Source of the DNA: Zeus faber
Taxonomy: Eukaryota; Chordata; Actinopteri; Zeiformes; Zeidae
Assembly: GCA_960531495.1 (NCBI GenBank)
Contig: OY482861.1
Location: 3,771,001 to 3,835,000, forward strand
Direction of reading: 5' to 3'
DNA length: 64,000 bases
The translations under genes and the position numbers were made by a program. The notes under the pieces are model-generated. The model did not search any database. It had not been told where the DNA came from and saw only the letters and a list, made by a program, of their open reading frames with translations. The first letter of the stretch is position 1. Every line of letters begins with the position of its first letter. Shown in pieces: positions 1 to 10,491 of the stretch.

Positions 1-395
1 GATGCCGAAAAAGCATTTGACAGAGTTAATTGGACATATCTCTGTTCAATCCTCAACAAATTTGGCTTTGGAGAATCACTCATTCAATGGATCAGAATCC
101 TCTACAACTCTCCATCTGCTTCTGTCATCACCAATGGTTACACTTCACAGCATCTCACTCTACAACGCGGCACAAGCGAAGGATGTCCGCTCTACCCTTT
201 ACTATCTTTATTGAACTCCTTGCGGCGGCCATTCGTCAAAACAGTAATATTGTAGGCAAACAAACAGGAAACTCTGTTCACAATCAGTTTGTATGCAGAC
301 GATATCTTGTTGTACAAGATACATACATATCATCCCTACCGGAGGTGTTCAAACTTATATCAAAATTCTCAGCTATCTCAGACTATTCAATAAAT
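1..395 (+). mobile_element. L1/Tx1-like LINE, ORF2 reverse-transcriptase fragment (left half of a split copy)
   Basis: The first base is already inside a reverse transcriptase. The frame opens with DAEKAFDRVNW (palm block with the first catalytic Asp), continues through a GTSEGCPL block near 170-195, and reaches YADD at 292-303 after small frameshifts. These blocks are typical of the L1/Tx1 clade of LINEs, which copy RNA into DNA at a nicked target. The reading frame is broken, so this is a dead copy. At about 396 it is cut by an L2-like LINE, and matching L1 sequence resumes at 2107, so both pieces probably come from one older element. The 5' part lies outside the window. Confidence 0.8.
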
Positions 396-2106
396 TCCCT
401 GTCCCGAAGATCGCCTCTCCAACCTGCCTGAATGACTACCGTCCGGTGACCCTCACCTCGGTGGTCATGAAGTGTTTCGAGAGGCTGATTAAGGATTACA
501 TCTGCGCCTCCCTTCCCCGCACCTTGAACCCGTTGCAGTTCGCGTACCAGCAAAACAGATCCACGGATGACGCGGTCTCCCAGGTACTGCACACCACGCT
601 CACGCACCTGGATGGCCAGAGGGGGGCCTATGTGAGAATGCTGTTCATCGATTATAGTTCAGCTTTCAACACCCTAGTCCCCACCAGACTGGGTGTCAAG
701 CTGATGGAGCTCGGATTGAATGGTCCGCTGTGCACCTGGATCCTGGACTTCCTCACAGGCCGCCCCCAGGTGGTCAAGGTGGGGAAGTACATGTCCAGCT
801 CCCTCACCCTGAATACAGGATCCCCCCAGGGCTGCGTCCTCAGCCCCCTACTGTACTCCCTGTACACACATGACTGTGTGGCCAGGTCCAGCTCCAACAC
901 CATCATCAAGTTTGCTGACGACACCATGGTCGTGGGCCTGATCACCGACTGCGATGAGAAGGCCTACCGCGAGGAGGTGGCTGACCTGTCACTCTTGTGC
1001 CAGGACAACAGCCTCCACCTGAACGTCAGCAAAACCAAGGAGCTGATTGTGGACTTTAGGCGTGGATCACAATCGAGGACGCACGCGCCCTTGTGGATTA
1101 ATGGGACTTCTGTCGATAGGGTGAGCAGCTTCAGATATCTGGGAGTCCACATCACAGAGGACTTAACATGGACTGTTCACACAGATACTCTGGTGAGAAA
1201 GGCGAGGCAGCGTCTCTACCACCTCAGGCAGCTGAGGAAATTCCGGGTCTCGGTGAGGATCCTCAAGTCCTTCTACTCTGGAGCAGTGGAGAGCATCCTG
1301 ACAGGCAACATCACTGCCTGGTTTGGGAACTGTACTGCCCAGGAGAGGCGGGCCCTGCAGAGGGTGGTGCGTTCAGCTGAACGTACCACTGGAACTACCC
1401 TCCCCCCCTTGCAGGAGCTATACACCAGGAGGTGTAGTAGCAGAGCCCGCAGGATCATGAAGGATCCTCATCACCCCAACAACGGACTGTTTCAGCTGCT
1501 GTGGTCAGGCAAGCGCCTCCGCAGTCACACAGCGAGAACAGAGAGACTGAGACAGAGTTTTTTCCCGCAAGCCATAAGAACTGTCAACGCTGACCTCACT
1601 AGGGGTCTTAACTGAGCCATACACTAGGCTCCACTACCTACTGTACTGTATGTAGCATACAGTACCGCATACTGTGTCACTGTTCAGGGTTGTTCGTGAT
1701 GCCGTATTGCTGCGCCGTACTGTTGTATACTGTGCTGTATTGTCCCAAACACTACCTCACTCTATTCACATTCACATGCCACTTTAATTCACATGCCACT
1801 TTAAATGCACATATCTGTATATACATAGGCATATTCCTTCTATCTATTCCATTTTATTTCAATTTATTTTTATTGTATTTTATTCTATATATTTTTATCT
1901 TATTCTATAAGTATTCAACTTACTGTATTACGTTTTAGGAGTCAGTTAGTCGGTCTATTAGAAAGGAATTTTCTACTTTTATTTTTATTTTTTTTTCCTA
2001 GGACATATTGTGTGCTATCACCGGGTGCGTTGCATTATATTTCATTGCATATATGTATGAAAGTATGTATATGTATGTGACAAATAAAAATCTTGAATCT
2101 TGAATC
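396..2106 (+). mobile_element. L2-like LINE, 5'-truncated copy (3' half of ORF2 plus 3'UTR)
   Basis: This segment matches the longer copy at about 20817-22530 nearly base for base, starting abruptly inside the RT domain. It ends with a 3'UTR, AATAAA-like sequence and two to three copies of a 7-base tail unit (TTGAATC). Truncation at the 5' end is the normal outcome of target-primed reverse transcription. It sits inside an older L1 ORF2 (1-395 and 2107-3103), so it is the younger insertion. I see no clear target-site duplication. Confidence 0.88.
398..1615 (+). pseudogene. Truncated LINE reverse transcriptase ORF (L2-like, about 405 codons open)
   Basis: The frame is open from the truncation point to a TGA at 1613-1615. 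It contains the RT palm block [10 protein letters not shown] near 645-675, the [13 protein letters not shown] block near 817-855, and the FADD catalytic motif near 910-921, followed by the thumb and C-terminal region. The endonuclease and the first RT blocks are missing because the copy starts mid-domain. It has no start codon of its own: the open frame upstream of 396 belongs to the interrupted L1. It differs from the copy at 19114-22032 at only scattered codons, for example Thr for Ala in the first conserved block and Met for Val after FADD. The protein cannot work alone, but the close match to the complete copy suggests recent activity of the family. Confidence 0.85.
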
Positions 2107-3103
2107 AGTGGGGGGGACTAATGCTGCAACCCAGAAACTTCCCTTAACCATCATAACGGGCAATATTAGATGCCTTTGTATTAATATCTCCACCAATCTG
2201 TCAGATTTGTTTACCCTTAACTTCACTCCATTGCTCAAATCCATTGAAGAAGACCTCATTCGATGGAACAACCTACCCATCTCACTAATTGGTAGGATAG
2301 CAGTAGTGAAAATGAATATACTTCCAAAAATAATGTATTTTCAATGACCCCAGTGCAACTGACAGTATATTGGTTTTATACTGTAGACTCAATAGTCAGC
2401 AAATTTAATTGGAAATACGAATTAAGAAGAAACCGAGAATTAAACTAGCAACACTACCGAAAAACAAAGATTGTTGAGGCCTAGCAGCGCTAAACTTTAG
2501 ATACTACTATCTAGCAAACCATCTTCAATTTATAATTAAATGGCTACAACCAGAGCCACAATTGGCCCATGGATGGCAAGACATTGAACAAACTGAATGT
2601 CAAGAGTTATCATTATCTGATCTCCCATTCGTTACTGAATCAATAAGGAAACATAATTGCTTTAAAAACCCAATTATCGCAACAACTCTGTCAGCCTGGT
2701 GGAAATTCCCCAAACTCGGTGGTCACACTCTATCTTCAAACAAATTCACTCCAATCTGGCACAACCCAGATTTTCTGGTTAAAAACAGACCAATAACCTT
2801 GGGAAGGAAAATAAATTACTCATCTGGAACACATTTTTAAAAATAATTCTCTTATATCCTTCCCAACCTTAACCCAAAGGTATAATATCGATGGCCACGG
2901 CTTCCTTTAATTCCTTCAATTACAGCAGTCTCTAAAAGTTCAAATCAAATTGACGAACAACATCCTACAACCACCTCAAATGATTGAACATCTCACTCAT
3001 ATTGGACACTTGAAAAATCCCTTTTCCAGAATATACAAACTTTTATCAAAAACAAATGACACCTTCTCTTTACCTACAATGAAATTGGAAAGAGACCTTG
3101 CTC
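2107..3103 (+). mobile_element. L1/Tx1-like LINE, ORF2 3' half (right half of the split copy)
   Basis: Translated pieces at 2140-2347, 2562-2840 and 2950-3100 read as the region downstream of the L1 RT active site. The clearest is RWNNLPISLIGRIAVVKMNI near 2260-2320, a hallmark of vertebrate L1/Tx1 ORF2. Several stops and frameshifts interrupt it. It continues the fragment at 1-395 across the inserted L2-like LINE. Similarity stops at about 3103, where base composition changes sharply to GC-rich. Confidence 0.72.
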
Positions 3104-3796
3104 ACATGCTCGGCAGCTGGGGGCTGACCAGGGGCCTGACCAGGGGCCTGATGGGGGCGCGGAGCTGCTCGGCATGGTGGAGGTGCATGGTGGACTGCTC
3201 TGTGCCCGTGGCTGATCGCTGTAGGTTGGCTGCCACCAGGTACAGGAATTGGGCGCGCTGAGGCACAGTTGGGTCCAGGGGGGGGGGTCCGTGTGGTTGC
3301 TCCCGGCCTTGCCTCCTGCGCCCCTGGATCGATCCAGACGCGATTCGCATCTCTCTCCCAGTGCCAAAACTCATACTCAGCACATACACCACACTATTGT
3401 GTGGTGTATGTGCTGAGTATGGGTTTTGTATGTGTGTATGTGCTTTTTTGCGCCTGCGGCCCAGGTTCTGTGCTGCATCTTGTGCCTGCACCTGGGCATT
3501 GGTTGTATGTGTGTGCCCCTGGGGTGCAGGGTCTCCTCGTGCACCCTGGGAATGGGTAATGCTCCTCGGGGCGGGGCGTGGGGGTTGCTCCACGGCCCTC
3601 TGGCTCCTCTGGGGGCCCAGGGGTCTTCTGTTGGCGCAGGGCAGGGTACTCGGGGCTTTCCTGCAGCCGTAGGGTGTCTACAGGGCTGCGGAGTTCGGGG
3701 GGCTTCGGGGCCCTTTCCACTGCTTGAAAGCGCCGCAACATAATACCGACCTTCTACACCAGTACCAATGGGGATAAGTCATGTACACTCAACAGT

Positions 3797-3836
<40 letters not shown>

Positions 3837-4227
3837 GCTTGGAATGCACCCCAGCACCCTCCTGGTTGCATTCCTCTCCTTTCCTCCCTCATTTACTGCC
3901 TAACTATGACAGGAAGAGGCCATGTGACCAGTTGTAGTTCCAGTTTTCCTGGACCTAATTAACTGTTTTTCAATACATGTTGTCGTCCAATGTTTATATT
4001 TTTGTGTAAATGTTGTTTGTTTCTATGTTTATTTGTCTCACCCGTGGTGATTCTCCCCCTCTTGAAGTAGTGATCAGTTGTTTATAGACCAAAACATGAT
4101 AAATAGTTCTCCAAAGAGGGGGGTTGGTGGTGGTTATCCATTAGCAAAAACTGTGCTCTTGTCATTCTACAGGTCATCCACAGGACAGAGTTATTGCAGC
4201 AGTTCTTGATGATTTAAGAATAAATAA
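3104..4227 (+). repeat. GC-rich unclassified repeat, copy 1 (contains a CA microsatellite)
   Basis: A GC-rich block (about 3104-3740) is followed by a (CA)n run at about 3789-3834 and then an AT-richer tail ending in AATAAATA at about 4220. From about 3510 on, it aligns in order with 4228-4890: the GC-rich part, the CA run, a TTTACTGCC..AACTATGACAG segment, a CTCCCCCTCTT segment, and the AATAAATA end. Position directly after L1 ORF2 suggests it might be an L1 3'UTR, but a third copy at 36655-37060 has no adjacent ORF2, so this is only inference. No protein is supported. Confidence 0.55.
3365..3428. other. Near-perfect palindrome (30-base arms, 4-base loop)
   Basis: Arms 3365-3394 and 3399-3428 are reverse complements except for one T/G mismatch, with loop TATT at 3395-3398. 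The inner 23 base pairs are perfect. Such a hairpin is unlikely by chance in ordinary sequence. It lies in the part of the GC-rich repeat that copy 2 does not clearly share. Confidence 0.85.
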
Positions 4228-4890
4228 ATGTGCGCCCCAGGTGTGCAGGTTGTCCTAGCACTCTCTGGGACTGGTTTATGCTCCTCTGAGCCATGCGTGG
4301 GTGTTGCTCTGCAGGCTCCCGGCTTCTCTGGGGGCTGGTGGGGTCTTCTGCGGCTGCAGAGCAGTGTGCTCTGTGCTTTCCTGCGGTCGTGGAGTGTCTA
4401 TACGGCTTGGGACTCAGGGGTGGCTTCAGGGCTTTTTCAGGTGCTTGGATGTGCTACAATATAATTCCGACCTCATAGACACACACACACACCTGCTTTG
4501 AACACACCCCAGAACACCCTCCTGGTGAGAGCCCTCTCCTTTCCCCCCTCATTTACTGCCATAACTATGACAGAAAGAGACCACATTCTGAATTCCAGTT
4601 TCCTTGGACTTAATTAACTGTTTTGTCTGACGTTTCTATGATTGTTTTGCCATGTACATTTTGTTTGGTTCTATGTTTATTTGTCTCACCTGTGGCGATT
4701 CTCCCCCTCTTAGAGTAGTGATTAGTTGTTTATAGGCCAAAACATGGTAAGATTGTTCTCCAAAGAGGGGGATTGGTGGTGGTTCTGTGTAACAAAAAGC
4801 TCTGTTCTTGTCCCCCGGTAGGTCGTCCACAGGACAGAGTTGTTGCAAGCAGCTCTTGATGATTAAAGAATGAATAAAGAGTTGCATTAC
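4228..4890 (+). repeat. GC-rich unclassified repeat, copy 2
   Basis: Diverged tandem copy of the repeat at 3510-4227. It shares the order GC-rich segment, short CA run (about 4482-4494), CACCCTCCTGGT box, TTTACTGCC box, CTCCCCCTCTT box and a terminal AATAAA-type signal (about 4873). The two copies differ by many substitutions and small indels, so the duplication is old or represents two insertions of the same family. No coding capacity seen. Confidence 0.55.
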
Positions 4891-5273
4891 AGTTTGAGAG
4901 GTTGAACTGCACTTGTAGACTTAACTCTGTCCTAGATGCAATGGCATCCAAATACTCAGTTTTGTATTCCCAGCATGCTGTCAGCAAAGGTTTAAAAAGT
5001 AACGTTACAATTGCTACATTCAGTTGTACCTCTTTGCTATGGTGGTATTTCTTCCCAACCTCATCCTAATTTAGCTAAGCAGTAGTATGTAGTAGTATGT
5101 CTTGTGTGTATGTTAAATTGTTTGATGTTTCAGATAAATGCAGAATTCAAATGGATAACAACCATGCCTCTACAGTCAAGGCTTCTCTTACAGCTAAATC
5201 TACACTCCACAAATCTGCTGAAGGTGTTTAAGAGATCAGGGCAGCAAGGAAAGAAGCTAAAAGACATGTCTGC
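4891..5273. other. Unassigned sequence before ERV family 1
   Basis: No protein similarity, repeat structure or regulatory signal that I can support. It directly abuts the TG start of the LTR at 5274. Confidence 0.4.
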
Positions 5274-5825
5274 TGTAAGAAAAAATATATATAAATATAA
5301 ACATATACTATAACTATAACATACTACATATAACTATACTACTATAACTATAACATTACAGATTGAACTAATCCTCGATGCCAAAAATATGTGTGTGTAT
5401 ATTACAGTATACATTACATTAATTTATTTATGTAAATATAAATTAAAAATTAAAATTAAAACATGAATAAAGACACTGGGTGTAACTACGCAACCGGTTA
5501 GAAACCGGCACTAAAACGGTTAATCTGGCGTGCACACACAGCGGGGAGTCTGAAACTAGATACTCGGGGGAGGGGAAATAACAAAGGAGGGACAGCCCCG
5601 CAAAGGGGGGTGTGTCGCTTGTAGCAAAGTGACGAGGAAACAACATTTCGGCGGACTCCTGGTTGAAATGTCTGCTTGATGAGACACGCAGCTTGGGACT
5701 CACTACGTCGATGTATAAAGTTTTTTATTTTTTTGTTAGATTCTCAAACCGTCCAATAAACTCTCCGTAGCTCAAAGTTCCAGTTTCATTGCATTATTCC
5801 GGATTTGGAAATTTTGAACATGACA
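5274..5825 (+). repeat. ERV family 1 5' LTR
   Basis: It starts TGTAAGAAAA and ends TGACA. Both boundaries are fixed by comparison with the minus-strand LTR (26159-26735), where similarity stops at the same points. A TATAAA at 5714-5719 and AATAAA at 5755-5760 mark the likely promoter and polyadenylation signal. A primer-binding site follows 3 bases after the end. Confidence 0.85.
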
Positions 5826-5828
5826 AAT

Positions 5829-5846
5829 TGGTGACCCCAACGTGAT
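5829..5846 (+). other. Primer-binding site, tRNA-Trp type
   Basis: The 18 bases starting TGGTGACCCC match the complement of the 3' end of vertebrate tRNA-Trp at 17 of 18 positions, from my knowledge of that tRNA. This is the primer also used by avian alpharetroviruses. The site lies 3 bases after the LTR end, the expected spacing. Confidence 0.8.
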
Positions 5847-5910
5847 CCCATTACAAGGCTGCAGAGGAGTTCCGAAAGCCTGAACAGCTGCGATACTTCC
5901 ATGGGTACCC

Positions 5911-5925
5911 GCTAAAAGGTGAGCA
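5911..5925 (+). promoter_or_regulatory. Candidate major splice donor of ERV family 1
   Basis: CTAAAAG/GTGAGC matches the splice-donor consensus, with GT at 5919-5920, about 73 bases after the PBS. ERV family 2 has the same context (CTAAAAG/GTAAGC, GT at 38212) at a similar distance after its PBS. That supports a conserved donor for subgenomic env RNA. Confidence 0.6.
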
Positions 5926-6281
5926 GAGCCATTTCATGAAGTCTGCATAGATTAGATAGGAATATTTTAGGTGGAAGTGTTGTACTGTTAAAGGCTGGAC
6001 GAACAACTTTGTGGTTTTGGGGATGTATTGTTGAATGATGCATGAATAATAATTGTTTAATATTGTGTAACGTTTGGGCCCGTGTGTAGAGAATACATCC
6101 AGTTTGCTTAAACTGAGCGACGTTTTGGTGATGAACAGTGTTTCACTCGCGAAGTAATTCCGAATCCCGTTTAGGCTCAGTTGTTGAAAAAGACCTCCAG
6201 TGTGCCTAAACTGAGTGATGTCTGGCGATGAAAAATGTTAAACTCAGACTTCAGAAGGGTAGTCTATAGTCAGTAATTTCA

Positions 6282-6480
6282 TTTAAGGGTGAAAGGCCCG
6301 GCCTACTTTAAATAGTAAAGAAGCCAAGCATTTGATGGTGAAAGGCCAGGCATTATTGAAATAGTAAAGAAGCCAAGCATTTAATGGTGAAAGGCCAGGC
6401 ATTATTTTTATCGTAAAGAAGTCAAGCATTTAGGGGTTAAAGGCCCGGTTCTTTGAGAAACCGAATATAAAAGGGTTAAA
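6282..6480 (+). repeat. ERV leader tandem repeat (about 49-bp unit)
   Basis: Three to four units built on GGTGAAAGGCC..GGCATTATT..AGTAAAGAAG..AAGCATTT lie between the PBS and gag. The same repeat occurs on the minus strand at 29886-30195 with about six units, so copy number varies between proviruses. Confidence 0.8.
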
Positions 6481-6529
6481 GGCCCAATTCTCGTGACTTA
6501 GCGTAAAATAGTATTGCCGGCTGTGTGAG

Positions 6530-6770
6530 TGAGAGTGTGCGCAACGAGGTACCACGTGTGTGTGAAGAGAGGTACCACGTGTGTGTGTGTGAAGAGAGGC
6601 ACCACGTGTGTGTCTGAAGAGAGGTACCGCATGTGTGTATGTGAGAGAGACCGCGGGTGTGTGTGTGCGAGAGAGTCTGTGTGTTTGAGAGAGTTTGTAT
6701 TTGAGAGAGTGTGCGTTTGGGAGAGTCTGTGCGTGTGTGTGATAGAGATTTTGTGTGTGTGTGTGTGTAT
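6530..6770 (+). repeat. GT-rich minisatellite of the ERV leader (short form)
   Basis: About four units of a 24-28 base repeat containing GAGGTACC and GTGTGTGTGAA, followed by GA/GT-rich sequence. The minus-strand copy carries the same motif expanded to nearly 900 bp (28990-29870). Confidence 0.8.
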
Positions 6771-6927
6771 GAAAACCTCCTCAAATTGCTCAATAAAAGG
6801 GGAGCATTATAAAAAATAAAAATAAAAAGTTGACCTGTAATAACCTATACGACCACTAGTGGTGTAGCTGCACCAGAAAACGCATTGAGATCCGAACATC
6901 TGAGGTTTCCCCCTCCCCCTTCTTCCC

Positions 6928-8130
6928 ATGTCTTTTGTTCTCCTGCCATTCAAAAACATAATGGAAAAGACCCCATCCCCCAGATCCGGCACCATTGAGA
7001 TTCGTAATGAAGCTGTAGCTGAGCTCAAGAAGAAGAAGAAGAAGAAGAAACAGTCTTTAATCGTCACACGACACTCCAAAACACATGCTTGCACACACAC
7101 ACACATGCACATGCTTGATGGTGGCCGGTGAAATGGCTCCTCTGCTTTTGACCCATCCTGGCTTGTCCTTCCTCCGGGGGCACAGCCAGGAGCAGTGGGC
7201 AGCATACGTGGACGCGCCCGGGGACCAGATGATATGTGTCCATCGCTGGTCAGACGATGATGGGTGCATGTTTTTTGGTGGGGGTCCTTACTGACGTGAG
7301 GTGGAGGAAACCCCATGTGAGCACGGGGAGAACATGCAAACTCCACAAAGAAAGGCTCCTGTTTTGGAAGATAACCCGCCAGAGCACGGTGGCAACAGCG
7401 CCCTAGGCGGGAATCGAACCCAGGACCTTCTTGCTGTGGGCAGCAGTGCAATGCACTGCGCCACCGTGCCACACAACGGAACGGAACAGAGCCAAAGTTC
7501 CATGCTCGAGAAACTTGGAAATTTCATAAATATGAACAAAAATGGATCAAAGCAGGGTGGTGGCCGAAACACACTACCCCGACAGCAGAAAACCGCACCA
7601 AGGTGATAGAGGAAGAAAAAAGACTGCTGGCTGAAGCGGAAGTGGATGCAAAAAACAACCCTGGATTAACGGGGGCTGGAAAGCGCAAGTTAAACAAGCA
7701 GCATGCACAATGGGCGCTGGTTCAGCACATAATAATGGCATGGATTCGAGCGGGAATGATTCTCGAACGTCACAATAAAAACAGAAATGCCGCAATCATG
7801 GCAATGGTAGAAGCCCAGAAGGAACACTACCCCCCACGAGAAGACAAGTTATTGCCCCTCCCGGAACCCATCCCCCAAGGTCACACCCCACTCCAACCAC
7901 ACACCACCCTGTCCCTCTACCCCTCCCTGCTGGCCGATGAAGAAACAAACCGGAACCCGCCCCCTCCCTGCAACCCTAAGACCGAGCAAACACCTGGAGC
8001 AACAGTGCCCCCTGTGCTGAACGACCAGAAGATAGCCATCCCACCCCCACCAGAAATACAAGCACCCGTATTAGTAACGGAAGGCCCGATCCAAATCCGA
8101 CACAGTGGAACATGGACTCTCTGGATGTAG
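6928..8130 (+). pseudogene. ERV family 1 gag remnant, split by a SINE
   Basis: Gag is the structural polyprotein of retroviruses. The first ATG (6928) opens a short frame that runs into the SINE at about 7027. The frame resumes after the SINE (about 7500) and runs to 8130. The resumed part has a basic, helical matrix-like section and then a long proline-rich section (about 7850-8100) with an LYPSL motif near 7913-7927, the form of an ALIX-binding late domain. Capsid, the major homology region and nucleocapsid zinc knuckles are absent: the sequence jumps into RT/RNase H at about 8131. The identification rests on composition, position after the leader, and the shared start with the minus-strand copy (28819). 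Confidence 0.65.
7027..7475 (-). mobile_element. tRNA-derived SINE, family A (full-length-like)
   Basis: Read on the minus strand it starts with a tRNA-like head: an A-box-like GTGGCGCAGTGC and a B-box GGTTCGATTCC near 7405-7425. An unrelated body follows, and a (TTC)n tail ends the element (AAG repeats at 7027-7050 on the plus strand). Similar copies occur at 9829-10055, 31322-31772, 36322-36650 and 48806-49075, all plus strand. It interrupts the gag remnant. Confidence 0.82.
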
Positions 8131-8875
8131 ACGACAAATGGCTGCCATCGCACATGCCCTACAGAAAACCGACCACATTACTTTCTACCACCCCACCATC
8201 GTGCATACCACTCATGGAATCAAATCCCACCTCGATCTAACAGATTTCACCTTTACCACACCAAAACACGAGATGCGCTTGGATGACACCCTGGAAAGAG
8301 ACAATGTCTCATACATAGCCGATGGAATCAACATGGCCGACGGACTACAGTATGTAGATGGCACACATGACTGCATACAGCTCATAAAACTGGAAGCAAA
8401 GTGCCGCACAGACTTGGATGGAACACCTGACCCCGATGCAGAAATTGTCCTGTTTATAGATGGTTGTTGTTTCAAAGGAGAAGGAAATAGAGCATCATAC
8501 GCCGTTCAACAAATTAATGGACACCACGTCACCCTAAGAAGTGGGATGATAGAACAACCTGCATCAGCACAAAAAGCAGAACTCCACGCCCTGGCGGAAG
8601 CATTAAAAATCGCAAAAAACAAAAATGCAAACATATTCACCAAGTCAGCGTACGCACACGCTGCAGCTCACGTGGATGCAGCCATATGGATGAAAAGAGG
8701 ACACCAAACGTCAGCAGGAGCCCCGGTAAAACACAAAGACCTCGTACTCGCCCTCCTGGAAGCTATACATCTCCCCCAAAAAATGCAGATCATCAAATGC
8801 AAAGGACACTCCAAAGGAAATTCAGACGTCCTCGCTGACAACAACGCAGCCGACACAGCAACAAAAGAAGCATGA
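8105..8875 (+). pseudogene. ERV family 1 pol remnant: RT connection and RNase H
   Basis: The frame is open over 8105-8875. The first third resembles the RT thumb/connection. RNase H, which degrades the RNA strand during reverse transcription, follows from about 8445: FIDGCCFK with the first catalytic Asp, an AEL block with the catalytic Glu near 8580, and a final DNNAADTA block near 8838. The block that normally carries the third catalytic Asp reads TKSAYA (near 8645), with Lys in that place, so the enzyme would be inactive. The N-terminal side is joined directly to gag at about 8131, so protease and the RT active site are deleted. Confidence 0.75.
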
Positions 8876-8899
8876 GGGTACCTAAAAGAAAGCGCAGCA

Positions 8900-9832
8900 A
8901 TGATGATTGTATTAACTGAAGACAACGCCCTCAATTTGTCAGAGGACCCTCTGAAAGAAGTGCAGAAAGAAGCGAAAGGCTACGAACACTCGCAGTGGCA
9001 GAAAAAGGAGCCACATTCACCAGCAGCCTATGGAGAAGCCACGATGGGTGCCCAGTAGCACCAGCCGCACTCCTGGTCTACCTCATCAAGGACGCACATG
9101 GACAGACTCATGAAGGCCCCAAAAGAACCACCAACAGGCCCAAACAGGACTGGTGGCATCCCTACCTGGAGGAAATGGTGGCCAACCATATTGCAGAATG
9201 CGTCGTCTGTCACAGGCTAAATAAGAAGACAGTCGACCAAAGACCTTTGGGAACATTCCCAGTGCCCCCCTACCCCTTCAGAGAAATATGCATAGATTAT
9301 ACAGACATGGGCAGGGACAACAGAGTGCAAGGGTACAGATACCTACTCTCGAAGGTAGATCGATTCACCAAATGGGTAGAGGCAGTCCCTTGCAAAAGAG
9401 AGGATGCAGAATCAGTGATTAAATGTTTAAGGAAAGAACTCATTCCTCGGTGGGGTTACCCCACAGTTATCTGCTCGGACAATGGATCTCATTTTACCAG
9501 CAACAAACTAAACGACTCACAAAAACGACTAAACTAACATGGGTAGATGCCCTGCCCCTAGCATTAATGTCCATGCGAGCCTCTCCCAATAGTCAAACAC
9601 ATCTTAGCCCACACAAGATATTAACAGGTCGCCCCATGCCAGGTCCTCACAAACTACCAGCAAAATCACCCGCTTTTGATGATTTCCAGGAAGGTTTTTC
9701 TGAATATGTCAAAGCACTAACCACAGTATCTCGAGTTTTATATTCACAGGTCAAGAACACTGCCCCAGACTGCCCCACACCTGTGGAGGTCAGCCCCGGA
9801 GACTGGGTCCACATCAAGGTCCACAAAAGGCC
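8900..9832 (+). pseudogene. ERV family 1 integrase remnant
   Basis: Integrase inserts viral DNA into the host genome. The zinc-binding HHCC part is visible (DAHGQTHEG near 9090-9117, CVVC near 9199-9210), then the first catalytic Asp in CIDYTDM (near 9289-9309) and the second in CSDNGSHF (near 9474-9497). The sequence then jumps, with a frame change around 9505-9530, to the region after the active site (WVDALPLALMSMR near 9540-9580). The stretch with the catalytic Glu is therefore missing. The SH3-like C-terminal part follows (SPGDWVHIKVHK near 9793-9828) until the SINE at 9829. Inactive. Confidence 0.8.
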
Positions 9833-10055
9833 CACCAAAAACATGCACCCATCATCGTCTGACCAGCGATGGACAATTATCATCTGGTCCCCGGGCCAGC
9901 CACGTATGCTGCCCACTGCTGGGTCAAAAGCAGAGGATCCATTTCACCGGCCACCATCAAAGCATGTGCATGTGTGTGTGTGTGTGCAAGCATGTGTTGT
10001 AGTGTGGTGTGTTGCGTGACGAATAAAGACTGTTTCTTCTTTCTTTTCTTTCCTT
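9829..10055 (+). mobile_element. SINE family A, 3' part inserted in integrase
   Basis: It lacks the tRNA-like head and begins at the AAAAACATGCACCCATC segment of the SINE body. It ends with GAATAAAGACTGTTTC and a TTC/TTTC tail. The integrase C-terminal sequence resumes at about 10066 with AAAGTGGCCTGAGCC, which is continuous in the other ERV copy (27140 area, minus), so the insertion point is clear. Confidence 0.8.
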
Positions 10056-10065
10056 CTTTCTTTCA

Positions 10066-10251
10066 AATGAAAGTGGCCTGAGCCAAGGTGGACTGGACCT
10101 TGGGAGGTAGTGTTGGCCACCTCACATGCAGTAAAGGTCAAAGGTAAAACTGGTGCTCTCTGGCACCACCTCTTCCACTGTGCCCCTGCCACCCCACCCA
10201 CAAGAACTCTCACAGAAATGAGGATCCAGCTGAAAGACACAAGCATTCTGT
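10066..10251 (+). pseudogene. ERV family 1 pol 3' end after the SINE
   Basis: Resumed integrase tail. The segment matching KWPEPRWTG in the minus-strand copy is present here but shifted in frame. It is followed by a stretch reading like the usual retroviral integrase end (ATSHAVKVKGKTG near 10115-10155). It runs out at a stop near 10251. Nothing recognisable as envelope follows. Confidence 0.55.
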
Positions 10252-10299
10252 AATTAACCATGTAAAAAAAATATATAATAATAATAATTTTTTTGTTTT

Positions 10300-10491
10300 T
10301 TGTTTTTGTTTAACCTAGTAGAAGTCCTGGACCCTACACAGTATACATATTCTTACCAAGTGGGACCCCAATTATCGTATGACCAGTATATGACAAAGGT
10401 GGCAGAGTGGAACCGACAAAAGAAACAGTTCTCGTCATTTAGGCCTATGGAGGACAAATCCTGGCATTCAAAGTTGATTTCTGTTCCATAA
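10300..10491 (+). pseudogene. Unrecognised short ORF, possible decayed host exon
   Basis: A 63-codon frame follows a pyrimidine-rich tract ending TTTAACCTAG, which resembles a splice acceptor. The translated sequence is not repetitive and has normal amino-acid composition. I cannot name it. Together with 13075-13316 it could belong to one decayed gene into which the hAT element inserted. This link is inference. Confidence 0.25.

Larger units (their letters stand above)
5274..10251 (+). mobile_element. Endogenous retrovirus family 1, plus-strand copy (defective, no 3' LTR found)
   Basis: In order: LTR (5274-5825), primer-binding site (5829-5846), a long leader with two kinds of tandem repeat, a gag remnant, RNase H, and integrase ending about 10251. 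Two SINEs of one family are inserted (7027-7475 and 9829-10055). Capsid, nucleocapsid, protease and most of RT are missing between 8103 and 8135. The integrase has lost its catalytic Glu region near 9525. No envelope or 3' LTR follows. A related copy lies inverted at 26159-30739. This is a decayed provirus fragment and cannot encode a working virus. Confidence 0.85.

Noticed and set aside
3074..3743. Several 90-160 codon ORFs on both strands in the GC-rich repeat
   Set aside because: Low-complexity composition (Pro, Gly, His-Thr runs), no domain, not shared by the tandem copy.
5443..5703. 86-codon minus-strand ORF
   Set aside because: Lies in the LTR and is not conserved in the other LTR copy.
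6476..6819. ORFs of about 100 codons in the GT-rich ERV leader
   Set aside because: Simple-sequence translations in non-coding leader.
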